A stretch of DNA of 64,000 nucleotides, taken from Gemmatimonadota bacterium (lineage in GTDB: Bacteria > Gemmatimonadota > Gemmatimonadetes > Gemmatimonadales > Gemmatimonadaceae). Positions 36,552-47,018 of this stretch are shown here, piece after piece; within the stretch, counting starts at the first letter, position 1; each line of letters opens with the position of its first letter. Made by a program: the position numbers and the translations under genes. The stretch covers positions 186,001-250,000 of the forward strand of contig JAIUOB010000002.1 in assembly GCA_020161135.1 (NCBI GenBank), written 5' to 3'. The notes under the pieces are model-generated. The model was not told where the DNA came from. It was given only the letters and a program-made list of their open reading frames with translations, and ran no database searches.

Positions 36552-37592
36552 TCACAGCCGCACCACCACCTTGCCGAACTGCCGGCCCGATGCGAGGTGC
36601 GCATAGGCCGCCGCCGCGTCGGCGACTGGCCACACCGAGTCCACCGGCGGCTGCAGGCGCCCCGCCCGGAACGCGTCGACGATGGTGTCGAACTCGGCAT
36701 CGCTCCCCATCGTCGAGCCCATGAGCGTCCACTGGTTCCAGAACATGCGCCGCACATCGACCGCGACATGCGGCCCACTCGTCCCGCCGCACGTCACCAG
36801 CCGGCCGCGCTTCCCCAGCGCGATGAGCGACTGCGGCCAGGTGGCCTCACCCACCGAGTCGATGACCACATCGACGCCACGCTTGCTGGTCCGCGCGCGG
36901 ATCTGCTTGCCCAGGTCGGGCTCGCGATGGTCGAGTAGGTGGTCGGCGCCCAGCGCCCGGGCCCGCTCCAGCTTTTCCGGGCTCCCCGACGTCACCCAGG
37001 TGGTGGCGCCCTGCGCCTTCGCGATCTGCAGCGCCGCCAGCGCCACGCCGCCGCCAATACCCCAAATGAGTACCTGATCGCCGGCGCGAACCTGCGCGCG
37101 CGTGACCACCATGCGCCACGCCGTGAGCGTCGCGAGCGGAAAGGCCGCCGCGACCTCGAACGGGATGGCGGCCGGGATGCGTCGCACGTTGGCCGCCGGG
37201 ACCACCACGTACTCGGCCAGGGCGCCCGCGCGATGCTCGCCGAGGATGCCGTACGTGAGACAGAGCGGCTGGTCGCCGTCCCGGCAGTACTCGCAGGTGC
37301 AGGCGCGGTCGACGACGCCCGGGTTGATGACCACGTGGTCGCCCACCGCGACGTCGGTCACGGCGCTGCCCACCGACTCGACGACACCGGCGCCATCCGA
37401 GCCCAGCGGCATCCCCGGGACGACCCGCGAGCCCGGAATGCCGGCGAGCACCCAAAGGTCGAGCCGGTTGAGCGCGGCGCAGACGATGCGCACGCGCACC
37501 TGGTCCGGCGCGTCGACGGTCGGGGTCGGCACATCGTCGCGAACGGCCAGTTGGTCGGGGCCGCCGTGGGCGTGGAAGGTGACAGCGCGCAT
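36552..37592 (-). CDS. Zinc-containing medium-chain alcohol dehydrogenase / quinone oxidoreductase
   Basis: 346 residues. Begins MRAVTFHAHGGPDQLAVRDD, with the catalytic-domain markers CAALNRLDLWVLAGIPG, MPLGSDGAGVVESVGSAV and GDHVVINPGV. The structural zinc site is CTCEYCRDGDQPLC (four Cys). NAD(P) fold: VLIWGIGGGVALAALQIAKAQGA and WVTSGSPEKLERARALGADHLLD. The length and pattern suit MDR superfamily enzymes acting on alcohols, aldehydes or quinones; the substrate is not evident. It is divergent from the sucB-like gene; a 26-base palindrome (37615-37640) sits between them. Followed by the zinc-ribbon gene. Confidence 0.92.
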   Translation of the reverse strand: MRAVTFHAHGGPDQLAVRDDVPTPTVDAPDQVRVRIVCAALNRLDLWVLAGIPGSRVVPGMPLGSDGAGVVESVGSAVTDVAVGDHVVINPGVVDRACTCEYCRDGDQPLCLTYGILGEHRAGALAEYVVVPAANVRRIPAAIPFEVAAAFPLATLTAWRMVVTRAQVRAGDQVLIWGIGGGVALAALQIAKAQGATTWVTSGSPEKLERARALGADHLLDHREPDLGKQIRARTSKRGVDVVIDSVGEATWPQSLIALGKRGRLVTCGGTSGPHVAVDVRRMFWNQWTLMGSTMGSDAEFDTIVDAFRAGRLQPPVDSVWPVADAAAAYAHLASGRQFGKVVVRL

Positions 37593-37614
37593 GGCTGCAA
37601 TCTCCCCGCTTGCC

Positions 37615-37640
37615 GGGGTCAGGACAATTGTTCTGACCCC
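37615..37640. promoter_or_regulatory. 26-base palindrome between divergent genes, possible operator
   Basis: ggggtcaggacaattgttctgacccc: a dyad with one mismatched pair. It lies 22 bases upstream of the alcohol dehydrogenase start (minus) and 68 upstream of the sucB-like start (plus), with TATATT at 37665-37670 as a possible -10 for sucB. A dimeric repressor site is the simplest reading; a remnant of a ggggtcag-type mobile repeat is the alternative. Confidence 0.5.
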
Positions 37641-37708
37641 AATCGGGCGCACATCCCACGCGGATATATTGCGGGCACACCACTTCATTCACTTCACCCA
37701 CGGTTCGC

Positions 37709-38986
37709 ATGTCGTCCATCAAGGTCCCGCCCCTCGGCGAGTCGATCGTCGAAGCCACCGTCTCCCGCTGGCTCAAGCAGGTCGGCGATCGCGTCGCCGT
37801 GGGCGACGCGCTGGTCGAACTCGAGACGGACAAGATCACGGTCGAAGTGCCGGCGCTCGAAGGCGGGGTCCTCACCGCGCGCGCCAGGAGCGAGGGTGAC
37901 GTGGTGGCGGTGGGCGACGTGCTGGGTGAGGTGAGCGCCGAGGGGGCCGCGGCGGCACCGTCGCAACCAGCTGCCGCGGTAGCTGCTCCCGCTCCCGCTG
38001 CTCCCGCTCCCGCTGCTCCCGCTCCCGCTGCTCCCGCTCCCGCGGCAGCCGAAACCCGCATGTCGCCGGCCGCCGCGCGCCTCGCCACCGAAGCCGGCGT
38101 CGACACCAGCGCCGTCACGGGCACGGGGCGCGGCGGCGTGGTCGCGAAGGCCGATGTCGTCGCCGCGATGGCCGCACCCCAGCCCGTGGCACCCCAGTCC
38201 GCGGCGCCGGCGCAGCCCAGCGCCGCCTCCGCCGCCTCCGCGGGGCAACCCGCCGCGCCAGCGGCGAGTCCGTCCTCCGCGCCCTCCGCGCCCCGCGAGA
38301 CGCGCGAGAAGATGACGACGCGCCGCAAGCGCATCGCCGAGAACCTGCTGCAGTCGCAGCACGCCACGGCGCACCTGACGACCTTCAATGAGGTCGACAT
38401 GAGCGCCATCACCGCGCTCCGGGAGCGCCTGAAGGAACGCGTCGAGAAGGAGCAGGGCGTCAAGCTGTCGTTCATGCCCTTCTTCGCGAAGGCGGCGTGC
38501 CTCGCGCTCAAGGCGTACCCGGTCGTCAACGCCCAGATCGACGGCGACACGATCGTCTACAAGCACTACGTGAACATGGGCATCGCCGTCGCCAGCGACG
38601 CGGGCCTCGTGGTGCCCAACATCAAGGACGCCGACAGCAAGTCGGTCGTGGAGATCGGCAAGGACATCGGCGCCGTCGCCAAGCGGGCGCGCGATGGCAA
38701 GCTGTCGATGGACGACCTCACCGGCGGCACGTTCACCATCACGAACGGCGGCGTGTTCGGCTCGCTCGTCTCGACGCCGATCATCAACTACCCGCAGTCC
38801 GGCATCCTGGGGCTGCACAAGATCCAGGACCGCCCCGTCGCCGTGGACGGTCAGGTGGTCATCCGCCCGATGATGTACATCGCGCTCAGCTACGATCACC
38901 GCATCATCGACGGCCAGCAGGCCGTGCTGTTCCTGGTGCGGGTCAAGGAGCTCATGGAAGACCCGGCGGCGATGCTGGTGTACTGA
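37709..38986 (+). CDS. sucB: Dihydrolipoyllysine succinyltransferase (E2 of 2-oxoacid dehydrogenase complex)
   Basis: 425 residues. Lipoyl domain with lipoylated Lys42 in [15 protein letters not shown]; Ala/Pro linker (about 85-112); peripheral subunit-binding domain about 115-150 ([21 protein letters not shown]); second Ala/Pro/Ser linker; catalytic acyltransferase domain about 195-425, with [30 protein letters not shown] and the active site [15 protein letters not shown] (His397, Asp401). The pattern PPLGESI and IAENLLQSQ fits the succinyltransferase of 2-oxoglutarate dehydrogenase rather than pyruvate E2, but that is a judgement. The linker DNA holds tandem 15-base repeats. E3 (lpd) is about 1 kb downstream, beyond terminators; E1 is not in the window. 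Confidence 0.9.
   Translation: MSSIKVPPLGESIVEATVSRWLKQVGDRVAVGDALVELETDKITVEVPALEGGVLTARARSEGDVVAVGDVLGEVSAEGAAAAPSQPAAAVAAPAPAAPAPAAPAPAAPAPAAAETRMSPAAARLATEAGVDTSAVTGTGRGGVVAKADVVAAMAAPQPVAPQSAAPAQPSAASAASAGQPAAPAASPSSAPSAPRETREKMTTRRKRIAENLLQSQHATAHLTTFNEVDMSAITALRERLKERVEKEQGVKLSFMPFFAKAACLALKAYPVVNAQIDGDTIVYKHYVNMGIAVASDAGLVVPNIKDADSKSVVEIGKDIGAVAKRARDGKLSMDDLTGGTFTITNGGVFGSLVSTPIINYPQSGILGLHKIQDRPVAVDGQVVIRPMMYIALSYDHRIIDGQQAVLFLVRVKELMEDPAAMLVY
37985..38044 (+). repeat. Tandem 15-base repeats in the E2 linker
   Basis: Four direct copies of gctcccgctcccgct (last base of the fourth differs), coding APAPA units in the Ala/Pro hinge of the E2 protein. Copy number can change by slippage without breaking the frame. 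Confidence 0.9.
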
Positions 38987-39008
38987 CGGCACGCGACACG
39001 CGAAACCC

Positions 39009-39052
39009 AAACCCACCACCCATGAACTGATCGGTTCGTGGGTGGTGGGTTT
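39009..39052 (+). terminator. Strong intrinsic terminator after sucB
   Basis: Perfect 14-base stem aaacccaccaccca / tgggtggtgggttt, extended by four inner pairs; loop of 8. Followed by gcgtttt. Starts 23 bases after the sucB stop. Confidence 0.85.
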
Positions 39053-39469
39053 GCGTTTTGGGTCGAAGGCCCCCCGAATGCACCACGACGCCCCTACGCT
39101 TGCGCGCGGGACGTCGGGCTTCGCCGGTTCACGTTTTCAACGCGAAGGTTGGGGCCGTGGCCGGCGATGTCAGGTCGATGCGGGGGCCGCACTGGGCGGA
39201 CCGTCAACGAGTGGACGCCTGTCGGCTACCCCTCGTCACGTCCGTGACCGGCGCTCCCGTGCTCCGTCGAGCCACCATGGTAGGTGCCGACACGCGGTTT
39301 GCCAAGCGTGCGCGACCGTGCTGTGACGCGCGCGTCACGCAGCAGGTAGGGCTCCGTGACGGCGCGGCGCAAACCTTCGCGACGTCGCAGCGTGTCCGAC
39401 AGGACAGATCGATACGACATACCAGACGACATCGCCGACGATGTCGTTGCCCGACGGCAGGAGGCCGAG
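39053..39469. other. Intergenic region before the small hypothetical gene
   Basis: About 420 bases. Open frames here have poor codon character and no family match that I can see. The stretch 39356-39469 is in frame with the next gene but lacks a ribosome site at its GTG (39356). No repeat or hairpin besides the terminator at 39009-39052. Presumably it carries the promoter of the next gene. Confidence 0.4.
39459..39464 (+). promoter_or_regulatory. Strong ribosome binding site deciding the start at 39470
   Basis: Consensus AGGAGG, 5 bases before ATG 39470. It is the reason for choosing this start rather than the in-frame GTG at 39356. Confidence 0.7.
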
Positions 39470-39820
39470 ATGGACCAGTTGCGCACCGCCCCGATGTCCC
39501 CGCTCATGACGACCGGTTGCTGGGAGGGGGCCATGATTTCCGAGCAGGGGGGCGAGCCGACCCACTTCGCGCTGCATCAGCCGCCGCGCGACCACGCTGG
39601 ACGGCCAGCCATGACGATCGCCCTCGCCGACGCCCCGCCCGAGCCCATCAACCTGCTCGATGGCGCGTCGCGCACCCTCGTGGGGCTCGTGGAGCGCACC
39701 CAGCTCCTCATCGAGGCCCGCGTCCGCAGCGGACGGCTGGTCGGCCGCTGGCTGCGCCGGGACAGTGGCGGCAGCATCGTGGCGTCGGGGCCGCTCGTGG
39801 CCAGCCGCGCCGCTGGCTGA
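39470..39820 (+). CDS. Hypothetical 116-residue protein
   Basis: MDQLRTAPMSPLMTT... The first 50 residues are low in predicted structure and rich in Pro, Gln and Gly (ISEQGGEPTHFALHQPP); residues about 60-116 appear helical and basic (LDGASRTLVGLVERTQLLIEARVRSGRLVGRWLRRD). Third codon positions are strongly G/C from here on, unlike the part upstream of 39470, which supports it as real coding DNA. No family recognised, no Cys motif, no signal peptide. It lies alone between sucB and lpd and is followed by two hairpins. Could extend upstream to GTG 39356 (154 residues). Confidence 0.5.
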   Translation: MDQLRTAPMSPLMTTGCWEGAMISEQGGEPTHFALHQPPRDHAGRPAMTIALADAPPEPINLLDGASRTLVGLVERTQLLIEARVRSGRLVGRWLRRDSGGSIVASGPLVASRAAG

Positions 39821-39868
39821 GCCCCCGAGAACCACGTCTGGCTATCCAAGAATAGCCGGTTAGACCGC

Positions 39869-39912
39869 AGCGGGCCGTCCACGATCGATCGTGGACGGCC
39901 CGCTATCTTTTT
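39869..39912 (+). terminator. 36-base perfect palindrome with T-tract, touching the lpd start
   Basis: agcgggccgtccacgatcgatcgtggacggcccgct (39869-39904) is a perfect palindrome, followed by atcttttt, which is a classic intrinsic terminator for the hypothetical gene. A smaller stem (ggctat / atagcc, 39840-39857) precedes it. The T-tract ends 4 bases before the lpd start codon. Confidence 0.85.
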
Positions 39913-39916
39913 GTGC

Positions 39917-41341
<1,425 letters not shown>

Positions 41342-41454
41342 CGATGCGTGCAGAACCCGATGCCGGTCCGGCGGCACGATTGCCGCCGCGTCCGCATCAA
41401 TGCACCTTCTGTGCATTCCATGCATTCGTCCGTCCACCGTCCGATACCCGCCCG

Positions 41455-41901
41455 ATGCGCCAGACCACGCTTCGCAGCACGCTCACATTCTCCGCCGCCG
41501 CCGCGATCGCGGCGCTGCTCCCGTCCACCGTGCAAGCCCAGAGCGGCAAGTGGGTGGCGACCATCTCGCAGGTGGCGACGGCCGGCGGCTCCGCCGACAT
41601 CACCATCGAGCCGCGCGGCGACAAGTATTCGCGGGTCAAGGTCAGCTTCCGGAACGTCAAGCGCGACATGCGCATCGCGTGGGATATCGTGAACGGGCAG
41701 TGCCGTGATCAGGGCGCTCCCATTGCCCCGCAGGCCACGTTCACGCAGGTGCAGACCATGACCGACGGCAGCGGAACGGCCACCGCCAACGTGCCCAAGC
41801 TGGAGCCCGGCAAGATGTACTACATCCGGGTCTTCGATCCGCAGACAATCCCCACCGACAACAACGTCTGGGGCTGCGCGAACATCGCCGAGAAGCAGTA
41901 G
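41455..41901 (+). CDS. Small exported protein, unknown function
   Basis: 148 residues. Signal peptide about 1-29 (MRQTTLRSTLTFSAAAAIAAL ... VQAQ). Mature part is a beta-rich small domain: WVATISQVATAGGSADITIEP, SRVKVSFRNVKRDMRIAWDIV, GQCRDQGAPIAP (one Cys), and a second Cys near the end (VWGCANIAE), likely a disulfide. It has a fibronectin- or Ig-like feel in strand pattern but I do not recognise the family. Located alone 113 bases after lpd and followed by a strong terminator. Periplasmic or surface location from the signal peptide. Confidence 0.75.
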   Translation: MRQTTLRSTLTFSAAAAIAALLPSTVQAQSGKWVATISQVATAGGSADITIEPRGDKYSRVKVSFRNVKRDMRIAWDIVNGQCRDQGAPIAPQATFTQVQTMTDGSGTATANVPKLEPGKMYYIRVFDPQTIPTDNNVWGCANIAEKQ

Positions 41902-41958
41902 GCCTCACCGTCGGCCGGTGCGCACGACGACTGACAGCCGCGCGACACCATGAACGTC

Positions 41959-41992
41959 AAACGGCGCCGCCCCATGAGGGACGGCGCCGTTT
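41959..41992. terminator. Hairpin between the exported protein and susD
   Basis: aaacggcgccg (41959-41969) pairs with cggcgccgttt (41982-41992), with three more inner G-C pairs and an atga loop. It lies between two converging genes, and the A/T flanks fit a bidirectional terminator. Confidence 0.8.
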
Positions 41993-42016
41993 GCGTGTGT
42001 CGAGGTCGCTGGTGCG

Positions 42017-43636
42017 TTACGGGCGATGGGCGTTGGGTGCCTGCGCCGCGTTCGTCTTGTCCTCCGTGCCGCCGAACGTGTAGTACTCGAGTCGGCGCGT
42101 GATCAGCTCACGGCCGACGACCGGGAAGTGCACGGGCGTGCCGGGCAGCAGGCGCCCCCACCCGCGCTCGTCGAAGTAGTGGATGTCCGCAGTAGTCGGG
42201 AACAGCTCGATTCGCTTCTCGTATCGGAGCGCCTCGAACAGGTCGCCGCAGCTACCGTCTTCCTTGCGCGGCACGCAGTCACGGCCGGCCGGCACGCCGT
42301 TGGCATCGACCGGCTTGAGCCCTGCGGGCACTCGCGTGGCGTTCAGGATGGCCGCAGCCTCGGTGAGCCGTCCGAGCCGATAAAGCGCTTCGGCGCGGAT
42401 GAAGTTCATCTCCGCCACCGTGATCGCCGGGACGAAGGTGCGGCTGCCGGAGTCGGCTGCCGAGTTGAGGTACTTCACGTTGCGATACTGCGAGGTGAGG
42501 TACGCGCCGTTGGCGGCGCTGCCCATGGTCGAGGTGACGCGATTGATCTTGCCCACACCCGTCGCGGGAATGGTGAGCGTTGTGTTGCTGATGCGGCGGT
42601 CCGGCGTGAAGATCTGGATGCTGGAGCGCGTCGCGACGGTGCCGTTGAGCCAGTTCTGGTAGTTCTGCGACGTGTCGGCCGGACCGACGAACCGGTTCGA
42701 CAGACGCAGTGTGTTCTGCGCGAACGAGTTGGTGATGAAGGTGGACCCGGTCCCTGCAACGGCCGGATCGGCCTGATGGCCGAAGTCCCGGGTGATGCCC
42801 GAATCGAGGCGCGCCAGCACCGCCGCCCAGGGTACGGCCGCACGCTGCGCGGGGGTGCGGGCCGAGTAGACGTCGGCACGAACGAGGTACGAGTACATCA
42901 CGCGTACCAGCTCATCGCGGGTGACCGTGCGACCGTTGATGAACAGCGTGGGGAGCGTGAAGTTGGGCACCTTCTGCGCCTCGGCGATCGCCGCACGCAG
43001 CTGCTTCTTCGCTTCGTCGAGCACCACAGGCCACGGCGTCAGGGTGTCCACGATCTGGTTGTAGCCCGGCGTGATGGTGTCCGTCAGGTACGACCTGTCG
43101 AGCAGCAGGGCGTGCTGGAGCTGCGACAACGCGATGACGAAGCGCGCGAAGATCTTGCGTGACGGTGTGCCGTCTCCGTCGGGAAACGCGGCTGAGACCG
43201 TGCCGTACTTGAGGTTGTTCTGCTTGATGCCCAGAAACGACTCGCGGGCACCAGCGGCCGCCTCGAAGTAGATGTTGAAGATGTAGCGCGACAGGCAGTT
43301 CAGGTTGTCGCGATTGTTGATCGGAATACGGGGCTCCTGGGAGTACTCCAGGTAGGTCGCACTCGTGGAGGTCTGCATGTTGGCATACACGGCGAGCGGC
43401 AGCGTCGGGCAGGTACCGCGCATGACCTCGGTGTACGCCTTCCACGAGCCGATCAGCGCCGCTTCCGTGTTCGCGGCGTTCGTGAAGACGGTGTTGATGC
43501 CCAGGTTGTTGGGGTCGGTGACATCGAGGTCGAGGCACCCACCAACGGTGGCGGCGAGCGTGGCGGCCACGACGACCGCGCGCGCGCGTGGGAAGCGACC
43601 ACGACGGGTCGCCGCGGGAATATCGGGATGCGACAT
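42017..43636 (-). CDS. SusD/RagB-type outer-membrane binding lipoprotein
   Basis: 539 residues. Lipoprotein signal with lipobox VGGC (Cys34), then LDLDVTDPNNLGINTVFTNAANTEAALIGSWKAYTEVM, which is the SusD N-terminal helix motif after the lipid. The TPR-like helical scaffold and C-terminal motif NFIRAEALYRLGRLTEAAAILNATR are typical, as is the RYEKRIELFPTTADIHYFDERGWG ending of the family. SusD proteins sit on top of the SusC channel at the cell surface and capture glycans or peptides. The start is 8 bases after the susC stop, so both are made together. The ligand is not predictable. Confidence 0.9.
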   Translation of the reverse strand: MSHPDIPAATRRGRFPRARAVVVAATLAATVGGCLDLDVTDPNNLGINTVFTNAANTEAALIGSWKAYTEVMRGTCPTLPLAVYANMQTSTSATYLEYSQEPRIPINNRDNLNCLSRYIFNIYFEAAAGARESFLGIKQNNLKYGTVSAAFPDGDGTPSRKIFARFVIALSQLQHALLLDRSYLTDTITPGYNQIVDTLTPWPVVLDEAKKQLRAAIAEAQKVPNFTLPTLFINGRTVTRDELVRVMYSYLVRADVYSARTPAQRAAVPWAAVLARLDSGITRDFGHQADPAVAGTGSTFITNSFAQNTLRLSNRFVGPADTSQNYQNWLNGTVATRSSIQIFTPDRRISNTTLTIPATGVGKINRVTSTMGSAANGAYLTSQYRNVKYLNSAADSGSRTFVPAITVAEMNFIRAEALYRLGRLTEAAAILNATRVPAGLKPVDANGVPAGRDCVPRKEDGSCGDLFEALRYEKRIELFPTTADIHYFDERGWGRLLPGTPVHFPVVGRELITRRLEYYTFGGTEDKTNAAQAPNAHRP

Positions 43637-43644
43637 GCGTGATC

Positions 43645-46600
43645 TCAGAAGGTGAGCGTGATGACGCCGGTGATCGTGCGCGTCTGCGGGTAGGTCGCGT
43701 CGTCGAGACGGACGGTGGGCGATCCCGCCATCACATTCAGGCCGGAGTAGTTGGTGAAGACGCCGAGGTTGCGGCCGATCAGGTCGACCTGCGCGCGGCT
43801 GAAACCGACACGCTCGAGCAGCTTGAAGCGCTTCGCCTCCAGCGTGTAGCCGAAGAGCAGCTCGGCAACCTGCAGGTGCGTGGCACTCTCGATGAACCGC
43901 TTGAGGTACAGGTTGTTGTTGTTCGAGGCGGCGTTGTAGTACGACACCGGCTTCTTCTTCTCATCCGGCTTGCCGAACTGGTCCACGTCCGGGTGGTCAC
44001 CCGACGCGTAGTACGTCTGGTTCGAGTTGCCGTACACGTCGCCGCCGAGCTGGCCATTGAGCTGCACATAGAAGCGGAGATTGCCGTAGCGGAACGTGTT
44101 CTGCAGGCCGTAGCGCAGGTCCGGGCGGCTGTCGCCGATCTGGCCGTACCAGAGGAGGCCGTCGGCGGTGCGGCGCGGGATCGGATGGCCCCAGCGGTAG
44201 TTGGTGCCGTCGATGTTGATCGTCGTACCCCAGAGGTTCTTGGCAATGCCATCGCGCCAGGTATTGCCAACGCCCACCGGCACCACGTAGCCGTCATCGT
44301 TGATGTCGAAGGCGGCCTGCGAGTTGGTGTGGATGGCGGGCAGCTGCGACTTGTCCTCGATGATCATGTTGCCCCACATCTGGCTCACCGGCACGCCATC
44401 GCACTTGTACTGGATGCCGTCGTCGAAGCAGGTGCGGCCGAACTTCTCCGTGTAGTACCAGGCCTTGTCGGCCGTGAAGAGCACGTCCCAGCGCAGCCCC
44501 TTGGGGTTGGTGAGCACGGCGCCCTGCAGCGTGGCCTCGATGATGCTGCCGCCGATGTGCGCCGGGTTCGTGACCTGCACCTGGTACCCCGTGACCGCGG
44601 GCGCCGGCACATTCACGAAGACGTCGCGGCTGGAGTTGCGCACCGCCGTGAACGTGCCCGAGATGCGGCTCTTGTACGCGAAGTCGAGCCCCAGCTCTTC
44701 TTCCTTCGTGAACGTGGGCGAGATGTTGATGTTGCCGAGGCTGCTGCGGCGGATCGCACCGGTGCCGTCCGAGCTCATGGACTCGTACTGGTTGCTGAAG
44801 CCCGGGTTGAGACCCGTCACGCCGTAGCTGTAGCGCAGCTTGAAGACGTTGAAGTCCTGCAGCGGGAACCAGCTTTCCTCGCTCATGAGCCACGCGGCGG
44901 AGGCGCGACCGAACGAGTTCCAGCGGTTGGCACGCCCGAAGAGCGAGTTGCCCTCGCGACGGAGCAGGAAGTCGCCGATGTAGCGCTCCTTGAAGCTCAC
45001 ACCGAGGCTGGTGATGCCACCCAGCACGCGGTAGTCGGTGAGGCTGTTGCTCGTCGTGCGGACGGTGGCCTGCGACATGGCCTTGAGGCCTTCCGTGCCG
45101 AAGATCGTGCCCGTCGTCGTGATGCTGCTGTTGGTCTCCTTGCGCACCTCGCCACGCTGCGACAGGCGCAGCGTGAGGTCACCGAACGACTTGGTGAGCG
45201 ACGCGGTGGCCGTGCCGATGAAGCCTTCGTTGCCGGCCGTGTTGTCCGACAAGCTGCCGGTGCTGGGTGAGAGGCCACCGGTGCCGGTCACCAGCGGGGT
45301 ACCCTTCGGGGTGTAGCTGATCTGCCGGTTGTCGCCGCGGTCGTAGTTCGCGTCCGCCGAGAGCGACAGCCACTGCGTGGGGCGGAAGGAGCCGTTGGCG
45401 TTGAGCAGCGTGCGGCCGCGGTTGATCACGTTGTCCGCGATGTACTGCGAGTACAGCGGGTTGGTGTACAGCGTGACCGAGTCGGGGACGATGATGTACG
45501 GGAAGCCGTTGACCGCCGGGAAGGGCGCCAGCTCCCGCAGGTTCACGTCGGTGTCGATGCGATAGAAATTGTTGAACGACGGCGCCGACGCATCCTGGAT
45601 GGTGCGGTTGTGGTTCACGGACAGCCCGACGTTCAGCTTCTCGTTGAGACGCGAGTCGATGTTGAGGCGCACGACGTGGCGCTGGAGCCCCTCATTGTTC
45701 TCCAGGATGCCCGGGTTGACCGTGCGCGTGTAGGCCAGGTTGTAGTTGGTCGCCGCGCTGTTTCCCTGCACCTGGAGCTGCTGCGTGTTGTAGCTGCCCG
45801 GGCGGAAGAACAGGTCGGCGTGGTTGTACGTCTGGCCGCGGAACGGCTGGTCCATGATGCCCAGCGGCGTGAGCGCGCGCTGCGCACGTGGCACGACGTT
45901 GTTGTTGGCGTCGAGCCACTGCCCCTGCTCGTTCTGCCGGAAGGCGTGGTGCTGGTTCTTGTCCAGCTTCGTGAGGAACTGGTCCGTGCCAGCCTCGAGG
46001 CGCCCCTGGAACTGGTTCTGCCCGAGCTGCAGGCTCTTGCCGCGCTTGGTGGTGATGGCGATGACGCCCGCCGCCGCGCGCGAGCCGTACAGCGAGGCGG
46101 CCGCGGCACCCTTGATGACTTCGATGGACTCGATGTCCATGCCCTCGATGTCCTGCGTCGTGACGCTCTGCCCCTGATTGAGGAAGACACCGTCGACGAC
46201 GAACAGCGGCCCCGGCGTGCCGCCCCCTTCCGTGATGCCCGAGATGGGCGTGCGCAGCACGATGTTCACGCCGGCACCCGGCGCGCCGCTGTTTCGCGTC
46301 ACCGCCACACCGGCCACCTTGCCGGCCACGAGCCCCGCCGCCGACGACGTGGGCGGCACAGGAATGTTCTCGGAGGTGAGCTTCTCGACGGCGATGGTCG
46401 ACTTGGCCACCGAGGTCGCATCGATGGTGCCCGCCACCGTCACCTGGTCCAGTCGCGTCGCCGCGACCGACAGGGTGAAGTTGACGGTGCTGACGCTGTC
46501 AGCGACCAGGCGCACGTTCTCCGCGCGGGCCGGGCCGAAGCCGATGCGGCGCGCCTCGAGGATTTGCGTGCCCGGTGGCACGCTGGGCAGGCTGTAGCGC

Positions 46601-46836
46601 CCGTCCGGTCCGGTGCTGGCAGTGATGGGCGTGCCGACCACAAAGATGTTGACACCCTGGATGGGCTGCTTCGTGGCGACGTCGGTGACGACGCCGGTGA
46701 CGCGGGCACGACGCGAGGTCGGCTGGGCGGCCTGTGCGCCCAGCGACAGCGCTGGCGCCAGACCGGCAATCACGAGCGCGCCCACGCGGGCGCGTCGCGC
46801 GATCGCGGTCGCGTGACGGAGGAGGGACATGGACAT
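43645..46836 (-). CDS. SusC/RagA-type TonB-dependent outer-membrane transporter
   Basis: 1,063 residues. Signal peptide to about residue 32 (ending LGAQA), carboxypeptidase-like (CarboxypepD_reg) domain about 40-125 (VTGVVTDVATKQPIQGVNIFVVG, GPDGRYSLPSVPPG), plug domain about 135-260 (DQVTVAGT, NIVLRTPISG, LFVVDGVFLNQ, DIESIEVIKGAAAASLYGSRAAAGVIAITTKRG), then a large beta barrel; ends TRTITGVITLTF with terminal aromatic, the outer-membrane insertion signal. Imports substrate with TonB energy together with the SusD gene downstream. ATG at 46836 is chosen; ATG 46830 is equally good. Regulation is probably by the ECF sigma gene upstream on the same strand (inference from order). Confidence 0.93.
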   Translation of the reverse strand: MSMSLLRHATAIARRARVGALVIAGLAPALSLGAQAAQPTSRRARVTGVVTDVATKQPIQGVNIFVVGTPITASTGPDGRYSLPSVPPGTQILEARRIGFGPARAENVRLVADSVSTVNFTLSVAATRLDQVTVAGTIDATSVAKSTIAVEKLTSENIPVPPTSSAAGLVAGKVAGVAVTRNSGAPGAGVNIVLRTPISGITEGGGTPGPLFVVDGVFLNQGQSVTTQDIEGMDIESIEVIKGAAAASLYGSRAAAGVIAITTKRGKSLQLGQNQFQGRLEAGTDQFLTKLDKNQHHAFRQNEQGQWLDANNNVVPRAQRALTPLGIMDQPFRGQTYNHADLFFRPGSYNTQQLQVQGNSAATNYNLAYTRTVNPGILENNEGLQRHVVRLNIDSRLNEKLNVGLSVNHNRTIQDASAPSFNNFYRIDTDVNLRELAPFPAVNGFPYIIVPDSVTLYTNPLYSQYIADNVINRGRTLLNANGSFRPTQWLSLSADANYDRGDNRQISYTPKGTPLVTGTGGLSPSTGSLSDNTAGNEGFIGTATASLTKSFGDLTLRLSQRGEVRKETNSSITTTGTIFGTEGLKAMSQATVRTTSNSLTDYRVLGGITSLGVSFKERYIGDFLLRREGNSLFGRANRWNSFGRASAAWLMSEESWFPLQDFNVFKLRYSYGVTGLNPGFSNQYESMSSDGTGAIRRSSLGNINISPTFTKEEELGLDFAYKSRISGTFTAVRNSSRDVFVNVPAPAVTGYQVQVTNPAHIGGSIIEATLQGAVLTNPKGLRWDVLFTADKAWYYTEKFGRTCFDDGIQYKCDGVPVSQMWGNMIIEDKSQLPAIHTNSQAAFDINDDGYVVPVGVGNTWRDGIAKNLWGTTINIDGTNYRWGHPIPRRTADGLLWYGQIGDSRPDLRYGLQNTFRYGNLRFYVQLNGQLGGDVYGNSNQTYYASGDHPDVDQFGKPDEKKKPVSYYNAASNNNNLYLKRFIESATHLQVAELLFGYTLEAKRFKLLERVGFSRAQVDLIGRNLGVFTNYSGLNVMAGSPTVRLDDATYPQTRTITGVITLTF

Positions 46837-47018
46837 GAGGGGCGGAGGACCACGAATGCGGCGGAGGGGTGCCGCTGATCTACCCGCGCGAATGTATGCG
46901 CGCGAACGATTAACGCCAGACCACAAAGTGACACGCTCTCAATGCCCTTCACCACCAAGACATTGACCGCACCATCCGCGCGCGAACGCGGTCTTCTCGA
47001 ACGTGACGCTGCCGTCGA
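46837..47018. other. Upstream region of susC
   Basis: 182 bases between the plug-type gene and susC, both on the minus strand. Contains a locally AT-rich part (46885-46935) that may hold the susC promoter, e.g. minus-strand TTGAGA then GTTAATC, but spacing is not standard for sigma-70. An ECF-type promoter would need the regulon motif, which I cannot determine. Confidence 0.35.

Noticed and set aside
39058..39855. Open frame of 265 residues across the region after sucB
   Set aside because: Out of frame with the better supported 39470 gene, no ribosome site, poor codon character.
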